Source of the DNA: Maribacter zhoushanensis
GTDB lineage: Bacteria > Bacteroidota > Bacteroidia > Flavobacteriales > Flavobacteriaceae
Direction of reading: 5' to 3'
Length of the DNA stretch: 64,000 nt
NCBI RefSeq assembly: GCF_029350975.1
Contig: NZ_JARKMR010000001.1
Span: 186,001 to 250,000 of the forward strand
The notes beneath the pieces were generated by a model. It was given only the letters and a program-made list of their open reading frames with translations. It did no database searches and was not told where the DNA came from. Shown piece after piece: positions 38,465 through 46,453 of this stretch; within the stretch, counting starts at the first letter, position 1; every line of letters starts with the position of its first letter. Position numbers and translations under genes: made by a program.

Positions 38465-39503
38465 TAATAAGCATATATTAGTCATACGACTATCGGCAAT
38501 GGGTGATGTTGCAATGACGGTACCAGTTATTTTGGGACTTACTAAAAAATATCCGGAGCTAAAGATTACTGTTTTAACTAAAGCTTTTACTGCACCAATT
38601 TTTGCCGATATTAATAATGTAAGCATTTTTAATGCTGATGTAAGTGGAAAACATAAAGGTGTTCAAGGACTTTGGAAATTATACATGGAATTAAAAACCT
38701 TGCAGATTAATGCGGTCGCAGATATCCATAACGTATTACGAAGTACAATTTTAAAGCAGTATTTTAAACTCTCTTCAATTCCTTTTATTCAAGTTGATAA
38801 GGGTAGGGCAGCAAAAAAAGAATTGGTTAATCCACAGCGAACGTCTTTTACTCCTTTAAAAACCACTTTTGAGCGTTATTCAGAGGTTTTTGGTAAGTTG
38901 GGTTACCCTATTGCTATATCAGAGATGGAAACCTTGCCAAAACAGGCTATTTCTGAAAATGTATTGAATTTAAAAGATACTAAGGGTAAACTTCTTATTG
39001 GCATAGCTCCTTTTGCTGCTTTTAGTGGAAAAATGTATCCACAAAATTTGATGGAAGAGGTGCTAAGCTCATTGAATTCATCTAACAATTATCAAATTGT
39101 ATTGTTCGGTGGAGGAGAAAAGGAAATTGGATTTTTGACTAAATGGGATGAGCAGTTCAACAATTGCCATAATGTTGCTGGAAAATTGTCTTTCTCAGAT
39201 GAGTTGAAATTAATATCCAACCTTAAATTAATGTTGGCAATGGATAGTGGAAACGCTCATTTAGCTGCAATGTATGGTGTGCCAACCATAACAATTTGGG
39301 GAGTTACACATCCATATGCAGGTTTTTCACCTTTTAACCAGCCAGAGCATTACGCCCTTTTATCAGACAGAAAAAAATACCCTGCTATACCTACTTCTAT
39401 CTATGGCAACAAATATCCTGATGGTTACGACAAGGTCATGGAAACTATTAGACCTGTAACAGTTGTTCAGAAAATAGATGAAATTTTAGGTACTTCGGTT
39501 TAA
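38451..39503 (+). CDS. glycosyltransferase family 9 (ADP-heptose:LPS heptosyltransferase-like)
   Basis: 350 residues. The N-terminal KHILVIRLSAMGDVAMTVP is the family opening, and the C-terminal donor site contains MDSGNAHLAAMYGVPTITIWG (quoted: MDSGNAHLAAMYGVPT), the D-S-G..H..A motif of heptosyltransferases. It probably adds a heptose to the LPS core at the inner face of the inner membrane. The start is GTG at 38451, which overlaps the DUF4254 gene by 14 bases and keeps the family motif complete. Its stop overlaps the convergent TetR gene by 4 bases. Confidence 0.88.
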   Translation: MATNNNKHILVIRLSAMGDVAMTVPVILGLTKKYPELKITVLTKAFTAPIFADINNVSIFNADVSGKHKGVQGLWKLYMELKTLQINAVADIHNVLRSTILKQYFKLSSIPFIQVDKGRAAKKELVNPQRTSFTPLKTTFERYSEVFGKLGYPIAISEMETLPKQAISENVLNLKDTKGKLLIGIAPFAAFSGKMYPQNLMEEVLSSLNSSNNYQIVLFGGGEKEIGFLTKWDEQFNNCHNVAGKLSFSDELKLISNLKLMLAMDSGNAHLAAMYGVPTITIWGVTHPYAGFSPFNQPEHYALLSDRKKYPAIPTSIYGNKYPDGYDKVMETIRPVTVVQKIDEILGTSV

Positions 39504-40117
39504 GAGTTAACATGTTTAGCTTCTATACTTTTAAAGTATTGGCGTAGTTGAGACATAAACCTGTATTTTTTAGCTGATGGCGTTGCGCTTGTCATTAGGG
39601 TTCTAACGCCAAAATAAGAGCTCATCAAAAAAGTGGCAGCAGCTTCACAATCTACATGGCGGTCTAAATAGCCATTGAATTTTCCTTTTTGTAATGTAGT
39701 AACCAAGTTTACTTCCCAAACCGTAACAATTTCGTTTAGGTGATGCATAATTACTTCGTTCTTTCCGTTGAATTCACTTAAGAAATTACTTAAAATGCAA
39801 CCGTAATCCATTTCATTGTGCACAGCTGTTTCCATGGCATCATCAAAACATTTCGTTATTAGTGATAACGGATTATCATGCCCTTCAATTGGTTCTATTA
39901 AAGTGCTGTAAATTTTACGTGCCAGCAAATTTTGAATGATTTGTATAAAGTAATCTTCCTTAGAATCAAAATGATAGTAAAAAGCCCCTTTAGAAAGGTC
40001 TAGCCTTTTAAGAATATCATCTACACTAGTGTCATAATACCCTTGGGCATAAAACAATTCTAATCCTGTGTTCTGTAAACGTTGCATGGTTGCCATGCGC
40101 TTAAGGCTCTTGTTCAT
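39500..40117 (-). CDS. TetR/AcrR family transcriptional regulator
   Basis: 205 residues. The N-terminal helix-turn-helix is clear at about residues 14-60 (GLELFYAQGYYDTSVDDIL, then LSKGAFYYHFDSKEDYF). The C-terminal part is a ligand-binding helical domain with several methionines and aromatics. The start ATG at 40115-40117 gives a normal N-terminus; M8 or M11 are alternatives. The gene is divergent from a large M48 protease gene with a 288-base spacer containing a near-palindrome 23 bases from its start, so autoregulation and control of the protease are likely. Confidence 0.9.
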   Translation of the reverse strand: MNKSLKRMATMQRLQNTGLELFYAQGYYDTSVDDILKRLDLSKGAFYYHFDSKEDYFIQIIQNLLARKIYSTLIEPIEGHDNPLSLITKCFDDAMETAVHNEMDYGCILSNFLSEFNGKNEVIMHHLNEIVTVWEVNLVTTLQKGKFNGYLDRHVDCEAAATFLMSSYFGVRTLMTSATPSAKKYRFMSQLRQYFKSIEAKHVNS

Positions 40118-40140
40118 AATATAAAGATTTGGGTAAATCC

Positions 40141-40152
40141 GACCATGTGGTC
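40141..40152. promoter_or_regulatory. candidate TetR operator (GACCATGTGGTC)
   Basis: Near-perfect palindrome with 5-bp arms GACCA/TGGTC around TG, 24 bases from the TetR start. The identical 12-mer occurs at 51952-51963. A weaker relative with GACTAT-TGGTTGGT lies at 40268-40281 in the same spacer. Confidence 0.45.
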
Positions 40153-40267
40153 TTTTTATAGAACAGTTTATACCTAAAGATTATTGATATAATTGGATGA
40201 AATGCAATATTTTTTCGTTGAATGTTTAAAAATTCCTCAAACAACTATAATTCTAATAGTAAAAACA

Positions 40268-40281
40268 GACTATTTGGTTGG
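40268..40281. promoter_or_regulatory. second, weaker operator-like site
   Basis: GACTATTTGGTTGG matches the 12-mer at 40141 with three differences and shares its TGGTYGGTA end with the site at 60024. It lies between the TetR and M48 genes. Confidence 0.3.
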
Positions 40282-40405
40282 TATGCAAATCATTGCCAAA
40301 ACCTATGTAAAGACCATAACACCTACCTCATATTTCTGTAAAGGATTAAAATAAATCTTATTTATAAAAGTTTAAGATTAGTACCAAAACCAAAAATCAA
40401 CCATA

Positions 40406-42514
40406 ATGACCAACTCTTACTACCCAACTAGTCCAACAGAAATTCCCAAAAAGTTAACCGGTTTAACAAGCAGTTATCAATTAAAATCCTTTCTAGCAAT
40501 TCTAGCTATTATATTATTTTTTGCGCTTTATGTAGCAATGGTGGTAGCCTTAGGTTATTTGTTCTATTACGCCGTAATCTATGATATGGGACGTATTAAC
40601 AAGTTTACTATTATTCTCAAGGTTGGTGCTATTGCCGGGGCCGCAATGCTTTTTGTTTTTACGCTCAAGTTTATATTTAAACTCAAGAACCATAAACCTG
40701 AAAACCGTATTAAGTTGGTAAAAGAAAAAAATAAACTGTTATGGAATTTTATTGGTCAGATTTGTAAGGAGACTGGTGCACCAAAACCTAAAGCTATTTA
40801 TATGGACCCTGATGTCAATGCTTACGTTTCATATAGTAATATGTGGTTAAGTCTATTTTTGCCGATTAGGAAGGAATTAACTATTGGTATGGGGTTAACA
40901 GATTGTCTGAACCTGTCTGAATTTAAAGCTGTAATTAGTCATGAATTCGGTCATTTTGCACAACGTAGCATGAAGATTGGAAGTTATATTATTTCTGCCA
41001 ATACAATTATTCATGACATGATTTTTGAAAGGGATAAATGGGATGATGCTCTAGATCAATGGCGTGCATCTGACATTAGGCTGTCTGCTGCGGCATGGGT
41101 AATTACACCAATGATATGGGTTATAAGACAGATTTTAAATTTGTTTTATCAATTCTTGAATTTAATGTATTCTTCTCTGTCTAGAGAAATGGAGTTTAAT
41201 GCAGATAAGGTTGCCGTTAAAACTTCGGGTAGTGATGCAATTATTTCTGCACTTTGGAAATTAGATGGAGGTTCAGAAGCATGGGGTACAACCGTGAACA
41301 ATGGTATTTTGGCGGGCAAAAAGAACATATTCGTAAAAAACTTGTACACTAATAATGCTATGGCCAATAAAAGAAAAGCTGTAGATCAAATTAAAGCACT
41401 TGAAGAATTACCTGCAGATATTAGAGGTGGCAAGAAGTATTTTTCTGCTTCAGAACATTCTAAAGTAGGTATGTATACTAGTCACCCGCCAAATGATAAG
41501 CGAGAGAACAGTGCAAAATCACCATATGTTTTTTGTGAAATTGATGAGAGGTCTCCTTGGAATCTGTTTGAAAGTAGAGAAGAAATTCAAATGGAAATGA
41601 CTTTGTTGCTGTATAAAATGTATTTAAATCAAGTGCCAAATGAATGGCAACCGTCTGATGTATTAGAAGAGTTCATAAAATCAGAATCTCAGGGAATAGA
41701 GTTGTTCAAGGAATATGAGAATACATTTTCTAACCGTTTTTTTCAAATTCCAAATAATGAAAAGTTATCGGCTGCATTGTTGAAAATAGGTACTCCTACA
41801 AGGAAGATTTTAGCAGGGTTGAAATCAGAATTAAAAGAATTAATGGAGCCAATTAATGAAATAGAGACTTTAATTGTCAAGGCTCAAAGCATTGCTCAAG
41901 GAACAACAAAAGAAAAGACCTTCTCTTTTAAAGGGGTAGAGTACAACAAAAAAACATTAGAGAATGGATATAACTTTTTGCTAAACAAAAGGGAAGAACA
42001 TTTTAATCAAAGTTTTGAAAATTGGGATTATTCTTTTTGTGCATTTTTTGTTTTGTTGGCTAAAAAAGATGGTAAAGAAGACCAGTTGAAACGACTTTAT
42101 AAGCAACATGAAACCCTATCTATTTTTTATAGAAATATGACCACGACCAAGAATACAATTTACAACCGTGTAATGGAGGTTCAGAATATTAGTGAAGTGA
42201 CCAAAGAACATATACATTCTTTAACTGCAAACGTAAAAAAATCTTTTGATTCATTAAATGAGGAGGTTGAAAATTTAGACAAACTAGATTTTGTTCCAAT
42301 GCCAAACATTGAGTCAATTAAAGAATTAAAAGAAGCTTTGGTCGAAAATGGAGAATTAAAAAAAGAACATGGATTAATATTTGAAAATGGAGGTTTCAAT
42401 AAGATGATGCAACAATTAGAAACAGCTATTTATAACTGTCAAAGAATAGACCAAAAGAGTATTAGTAGCATTTTACTGTTTCATAAAGAATTAGAATTGT
42501 TACTAGAGGAGTAG
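40406..42514 (+). CDS. large M48-family zinc metalloprotease
   Basis: 702 residues, about twice the length of HtpX-type proteins. Two N-terminal membrane helices (about 28-56 and 68-91) precede the protease domain with the HEFGH zinc site at 179-183 and the third ligand E263 in EMEFNAD. A further hydrophobic segment lies at about 228-255. The C-terminal ~300 residues are charged and helical with coiled-coil character (LKELKEALVENGELKKEHG; quoted: ELKEALVENGELKKEH), with no motif known to me. It may degrade damaged membrane proteins. It is divergent from the TetR regulator and ends at a strong terminator. Confidence 0.85.
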   Translation: MTNSYYPTSPTEIPKKLTGLTSSYQLKSFLAILAIILFFALYVAMVVALGYLFYYAVIYDMGRINKFTIILKVGAIAGAAMLFVFTLKFIFKLKNHKPENRIKLVKEKNKLLWNFIGQICKETGAPKPKAIYMDPDVNAYVSYSNMWLSLFLPIRKELTIGMGLTDCLNLSEFKAVISHEFGHFAQRSMKIGSYIISANTIIHDMIFERDKWDDALDQWRASDIRLSAAAWVITPMIWVIRQILNLFYQFLNLMYSSLSREMEFNADKVAVKTSGSDAIISALWKLDGGSEAWGTTVNNGILAGKKNIFVKNLYTNNAMANKRKAVDQIKALEELPADIRGGKKYFSASEHSKVGMYTSHPPNDKRENSAKSPYVFCEIDERSPWNLFESREEIQMEMTLLLYKMYLNQVPNEWQPSDVLEEFIKSESQGIELFKEYENTFSNRFFQIPNNEKLSAALLKIGTPTRKILAGLKSELKELMEPINEIETLIVKAQSIAQGTTKEKTFSFKGVEYNKKTLENGYNFLLNKREEHFNQSFENWDYSFCAFFVLLAKKDGKEDQLKRLYKQHETLSIFYRNMTTTKNTIYNRVMEVQNISEVTKEHIHSLTANVKKSFDSLNEEVENLDKLDFVPMPNIESIKELKEALVENGELKKEHGLIFENGGFNKMMQQLETAIYNCQRIDQKSISSILLFHKELELLLEE

Positions 42515-42537
42515 ATGTTTTACAACACCTAGTAACT

Positions 42538-42574
42538 AAAAACACCAAGCTAATGTATTTAACTTGGTGTTTTT
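42538..42574. terminator. bidirectional intrinsic terminator
   Basis: A 12-bp stem (aaaaacaccaag at 42538-42549, cttggtgttttt at 42563-42574) with a 13-base loop and T-runs on both strands, between the M48 gene and the convergent arsS gene. Confidence 0.85.
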
Positions 42575-42599
42575 GTTTTTAAATCAAATCGCATGCTTA

Positions 42600-43655
42600 T
42601 TAAGCAACGGTTCCTTGACAACTACTACCAGCACCTGCTGTACAGCCATAGCAATGTTGAGATATAATAATGTTTCTATCGTTCAATATATCTTCATTAT
42701 AATCTTTAATATGTTTCACCTTACTAGCTACTTTTAAGTCTAGCATTTGATTAAAATCACAATCATACAACCATCCGTCCCAACTAATAGAAATGGTATT
42801 AGTGCACATTACATTCTCTACCGCAGATGGGTTATAGGCTTCTACCAAAGCATACATATAGTCTTCATAATTTTCAGAGGCTATTAAATAGTCCAAGAAA
42901 CGAGCAATAGGGAGATTGGTAATAGCGAAGAGATTGTGAAACTGAATATCAAAATCTTCTTTTAACGCTTTTTTGAAATCCTTTTCCATGGCGGCTTGAT
43001 CTCCTGGTAAATATGCACCTGATGGATTATATACCAAATCCAACCTTAAGTCGTTACCTGGCATACCGTAGCCTCTTTCGTTTAATTCTTGTAATGCCTT
43101 GATCGATTTGTCAAAAACTCCGTCACCTCTTTGCTTGTCCGTTTTACCGCGGGTATAGTGTGGCATGGAAGAGATCACATGTACGTTATGTTTTTTAAAG
43201 AAATCTGGTAGGTGATAATATTTTTTGTTAGCTCTTATTATAGTTAAGTTAGAACGAACAATAAAATCTTTGATTCCGGCTTTTGCCGCTTCTTCTACAA
43301 ACCATTCAAAATCAGGATTCATTTCTGGCGCTCCACCGGTTAAATCTAAAGTATGCGCCCCGGTATTTTTGATGACCTCTAAACATTGTTGCATAGTTTC
43401 ACGGGTCATAATCTCTTTACGATCAGGACCGGCATCTACATGACAGTGTTCACAAACCTGATTACACATGTAACCTACGTTTATTTGTAAGATTTCAAGC
43501 TTTTTTGGTCGCAATGGAAAATGCCCTATATCTGCAATCTTATCTTTAAAGTATGGAAGCTCGCCATCAGCAAATATGCCTCCGTTCAATATTTCTAACT
43601 GCTTGTTGGAAACTGCTAAATCGTTTCCTTTTGCTTTTAATGATTTTGTAGCCAT
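42600..43655 (-). CDS. arsS: ArsS-family radical SAM protein (arsenosugar-type)
   Basis: 351 residues from the ATG at 43653-43655. An upstream in-frame ATG at 43703 would add 16 residues encoded by heptamer repeats (TTNNEQRTT) and is unlikely to be used. The radical SAM cluster CxxxCxxC is C64, C68, C71 (CNQVCEHCHVD), with the GGAPEM segment after it. The C-terminal DUF3641-type Cys-rich region ends HCYGCTAGAGSSCQG. ArsS is thought to build the arsenosugar ribose moiety from a methylated-arsenic precursor. It is the last gene of the minus-strand operon. No in-frame TGA suggests selenocysteine. Confidence 0.88.
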   Translation of the reverse strand: MATKSLKAKGNDLAVSNKQLEILNGGIFADGELPYFKDKIADIGHFPLRPKKLEILQINVGYMCNQVCEHCHVDAGPDRKEIMTRETMQQCLEVIKNTGAHTLDLTGGAPEMNPDFEWFVEEAAKAGIKDFIVRSNLTIIRANKKYYHLPDFFKKHNVHVISSMPHYTRGKTDKQRGDGVFDKSIKALQELNERGYGMPGNDLRLDLVYNPSGAYLPGDQAAMEKDFKKALKEDFDIQFHNLFAITNLPIARFLDYLIASENYEDYMYALVEAYNPSAVENVMCTNTISISWDGWLYDCDFNQMLDLKVASKVKHIKDYNEDILNDRNIIISQHCYGCTAGAGSSCQGTVA

Positions 43656-43663
43656 TTTTTTAG

Positions 43664-43691
43664 TTGTTCGTTGTTCGTTGTTTGTTGTTTG
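43664..43691 (-). repeat. four heptanucleotide repeats just upstream of arsS
   Basis: Units ttgttcg, ttgttcg, ttgtttg and ttgtttg (plus-strand reading) directly upstream of the arsS start. They pair with CGAACAAC copies at 43837-43857 to form an inverted repeat across the intergenic region. A change in unit number would alter spacing or frame upstream of arsS. Confidence 0.8.
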
Positions 43692-43836
43692 CATTTTGTA
43701 CAAATGGATTAAACTTTAACTTCACAACATTTAATTTCTTTTTCTTAACCATGGATATTCATAATGAATATTCCATTTGCAATAATTTTTAAACTAGCTT
43801 TAATTTCAATGTATAGATTATTGAAGAAGGCTGTTA

Positions 43837-43859
43837 CGAACAACCATCAACGAACAACC
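43837..43859 (+). repeat. inverted partner of the arsS leader heptamers
   Basis: cgaacaa occurs at 43837-43843 and 43851-43857, with caacgaacaac at 43848-43858 being the exact reverse complement of gttgttcgttg at 43663-43673 and 43670-43680. It lies just after the stop of the upstream phosphoesterase-AhpD gene. Confidence 0.75.
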
Positions 43860-43870
43860 AAAAACGAAAT

Positions 43871-45076
43871 TTACATGGACAATTTATTATACTTATTCAT
43901 CATCTGTACACCATGAACCAATGTTGCACCACTTTCAATGGCAGCACCTACATGAACGGCTTCCATCATTTCTTCTTTCGTAATTCCTTTTTGCAATCCG
44001 TCTTTTGTGTAGGCATCTATGCAATATGGACATTTGACTACATGAGACACAGCTAATGCAATTAGGGACTTTTCCCTAGCACTTAGTGCGCCTTCTTCGA
44101 AAACCTTACCATAATAATCAAAAAATTTAGTTCCGAGCTCTTCGCTCCACTCGGTAATTTTTCCGAATTTTCTTAAATCTGCTGGGTCGTAGTACGTATT
44201 TGCCATCTTTTTTTGTGTTTTAGGTTTTATTGAATCTTTTTGTTCTTGGTTAAAATGAATTGGAATTCCCTGTCCCATTTTTTCTATTTCAGGAAGAATT
44301 TCCATGTTGTCCCAAATACCAGAGGTAAGCGTATCACCGTAAGCTTCTGGCAAGTGGTTTTTATACATTAATTTTTGTGAGGTTTCAGCATTATATTCAA
44401 AAGAATGATGTGCGTAAGTAACTTCACCATCTTCGATATTCATAATCATATACCATACGCGAGCAGTACCATCGTTTGCCGGCATTCCAATAACGCCAGG
44501 GTTCAACCATACCTTTTCTTTTATAGTTTGGTGAAATGGCAAGCCACAATGCCCTGCAATTATGATATTACTTTTAGTGGCTGTAAAACAACGTTCTTTA
44601 CTTTTCGTGGCGTTGGACTTGAATACAAATTCAGATGTATTACCATAATTTCCATGAACTACCGTTACTTTCTTGTTCCCGTAATCAAAGCTTATGTATT
44701 CAGGAATTTGCTTCATCCAATCTAAAGACTGCTGAGATAAATGCCCTTTGGTATACGGAAACCACATTTTTGAAAAATCGTCGCAACGGCTACCGCTCTT
44801 AAAATCACAGCCACAATCTTCGCTATCGCTTGCTAATTGTAATTCTACATTGCCGGCAATACTTAATGCTCCCCATTTTTGAAACAATTGTATGGTTTCT
44901 TCTGGTTGTGCGCAGTAACCGGTAATATCACCGGTACTTATACAGTTTTCAGGGGGTATACATGCTTCTTCAGCAATAGAAATCAATTCCTCTAAAGCCT
45001 GTAGATTGCTATATACACCACCAAAAAGCAATAGCTTTCCGTTTTTGGTTCCAATATGTTTTATTTCTTTATCCAT
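43871..45076 (-). CDS. metallophosphoesterase fused to an AhpD/carboxymuconolactone-decarboxylase domain
   Basis: 401 residues from the ATG at 45074-45076 (an upstream ATG at 45118 lies within the symporter gene). Residues about 1-240 are a calcineurin-like phosphoesterase with family blocks GGVYSNLQALEEL, STGDITGYCAQPEE, AGNVE, VHGNYGN and AGHCGLPFH; some metal-site positions differ from the classic GDxHSN, GNHE and GHTH. Residues about 290-401 are an alkylhydroperoxidase-like domain with the redox CPYC motif and the opening MANTYYDPADLRKFG. The latter looks like the separate 'arsenosugar-associated peroxidase-like' protein of other species. The ATG at 44204-44206, in an A-rich context, could be an internal start that also yields the free 111-residue domain. 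Confidence 0.82.
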   Translation of the reverse strand: MDKEIKHIGTKNGKLLLFGGVYSNLQALEELISIAEEACIPPENCISTGDITGYCAQPEETIQLFQKWGALSIAGNVELQLASDSEDCGCDFKSGSRCDDFSKMWFPYTKGHLSQQSLDWMKQIPEYISFDYGNKKVTVVHGNYGNTSEFVFKSNATKSKERCFTATKSNIIIAGHCGLPFHQTIKEKVWLNPGVIGMPANDGTARVWYMIMNIEDGEVTYAHHSFEYNAETSQKLMYKNHLPEAYGDTLTSGIWDNMEILPEIEKMGQGIPIHFNQEQKDSIKPKTQKKMANTYYDPADLRKFGKITEWSEELGTKFFDYYGKVFEEGALSAREKSLIALAVSHVVKCPYCIDAYTKDGLQKGITKEEMMEAVHVGAAIESGATLVHGVQMMNKYNKLSM

Positions 45077-46401
45077 GTAGGTATTATATAAACGAATAGG
45101 CAACATAATATGCCCCAAAAATTAATCCATAATAAATTGGCATACTTGCCGGTCGTAAAAATCAAATTATCTGGAAACCAATTGAAAATTAAGAGGAAAC
45201 CAAATATCAAGCCTATAAATACACTTAAATGAAAACTGATTTTAGGTGCTTTGTCTTTCCAAAAGAGGAAAACGGGCGTAAGCCCAATAACCATAGTTCC
45301 GCTAATGGTTGTAGCCGATAAAATTTCTGCATCTAAAAATACCGGTACGGTACCCAATACGGCAATGGCTACCATAGACCAACGACCAAATTTCAAAGTA
45401 TTTCCTAGGTTTAGATCAAGCGCCAGTAATTTTGAAAATGACGAAAACGTAGAGTCTAAAGTGGATGCTGCTGATGTAATCATAATAAAATTGATGACCA
45501 GCAATATCATTGTTCCAAAAGCCTTACCAACTTGTACCGCTGCTTGACCCTGCATCCCTTGAAATTGGGCATAAACACCAATAATGCTAAATAGAATGAT
45601 GCAGATAGCACCAAGTACACTTGCCCATAAAAAACTCTTTAGGGTTACTTTTGGACTACTGATAAAACCTCTGTCTGTTAACACAGGGTCATGAAAGGGA
45701 TAACTGAAAGATTGCAGTAGGGCTGCGAATAATAAATTCAAGCCTGTTTCAAAGGACCATACGCCTGAATTCAAAACTTCCGTAGTGCTTATAGCGTTGT
45801 CTTTTCCAAAAATAGTGAACAATATTACCGCTAAAAGAATGGAAAATAATCCCATTTGGACAACATCGGTAAAAATTGAGCTACTCATACCTCCTTTCAA
45901 TACATACGCTAAGGTTAGTCCGGTAAACACTAAAATAGACCAATAGTATGGGCTTGTTCCCATGTCACCAAAATATGATCCTATTACCATGGTATTGCTC
46001 CATACTTCATTGAATAAACGAAAAGCAATAAGAATTGAAAATATTGTTACTGCCGCTTTGCCAAATTTAGATGACAAGAAATGATGAATACTGGTATACT
46101 TGCCATGTAGTCTCATTTTATAAATTACGATGCCTGCTACTGTAAATGATAAGTAATAACCGGCATAGGCAACACCACCTACAATACCAAAGTCTAACCC
46201 TAAATTTGCCGCATTGGTTATACTTTTGGCAAATATCCAAGAGATGATCAAACTACCCATTAACATAAAGGTGTTGGGTGCTTTCTTCTTTTGTACGGCT
46301 TTAAAAAACTGATTGGTATCTTTTGCCAATGGTGACAGAAAGAATAACACCAAGCTTGATGTTATTATTAACCCCCATTGCCAAATTTGTACTTCAGTCA
46401 T
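45061..46401 (-). CDS. sodium:solute symporter family transporter
   Basis: 446 residues with about 12-13 membrane helices. The pattern ITNAANLGLDFGIVGGVAYAGYY, the FRLFNEVWSNTMVIGSYFG block and the long conserved helix region around VLKGGMSSSIFTDVVQ mark the SSS family. Family members couple Na+ entry to uptake of sugars, amino acids, vitamins or other small solutes. It sits between the SusD-like gene (52 bases upstream) and the phosphoesterase fusion gene (overlap), so it is likely the inner-membrane importer for whatever the SusCD pair takes up. Substrate unknown. Confidence 0.85.
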   Translation of the reverse strand: MTEVQIWQWGLIITSSLVLFFLSPLAKDTNQFFKAVQKKKAPNTFMLMGSLIISWIFAKSITNAANLGLDFGIVGGVAYAGYYLSFTVAGIVIYKMRLHGKYTSIHHFLSSKFGKAAVTIFSILIAFRLFNEVWSNTMVIGSYFGDMGTSPYYWSILVFTGLTLAYVLKGGMSSSIFTDVVQMGLFSILLAVILFTIFGKDNAISTTEVLNSGVWSFETGLNLLFAALLQSFSYPFHDPVLTDRGFISSPKVTLKSFLWASVLGAICIILFSIIGVYAQFQGMQGQAAVQVGKAFGTMILLVINFIMITSAASTLDSTFSSFSKLLALDLNLGNTLKFGRWSMVAIAVLGTVPVFLDAEILSATTISGTMVIGLTPVFLFWKDKAPKISFHLSVFIGLIFGFLLIFNWFPDNLIFTTGKYANLLWINFWGILCCLFVYIIPTWIKK

Positions 46402-46453
46402 AAATTTATTTTAATGCTGACCTTCAGATCTTAATCTCTAATTTCTAAATCTG

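Noticed and set aside
42600-43655. Selenocysteine in the Cys-rich C-terminus of ArsS
   Set aside because: The frame has cysteine codons in the motif and no in-frame TGA or SECIS-like structure was seen.
43664-43691. CRISPR-like repeat
   Set aside because: Units are only 7 bases without spacers; it is a microsatellite.
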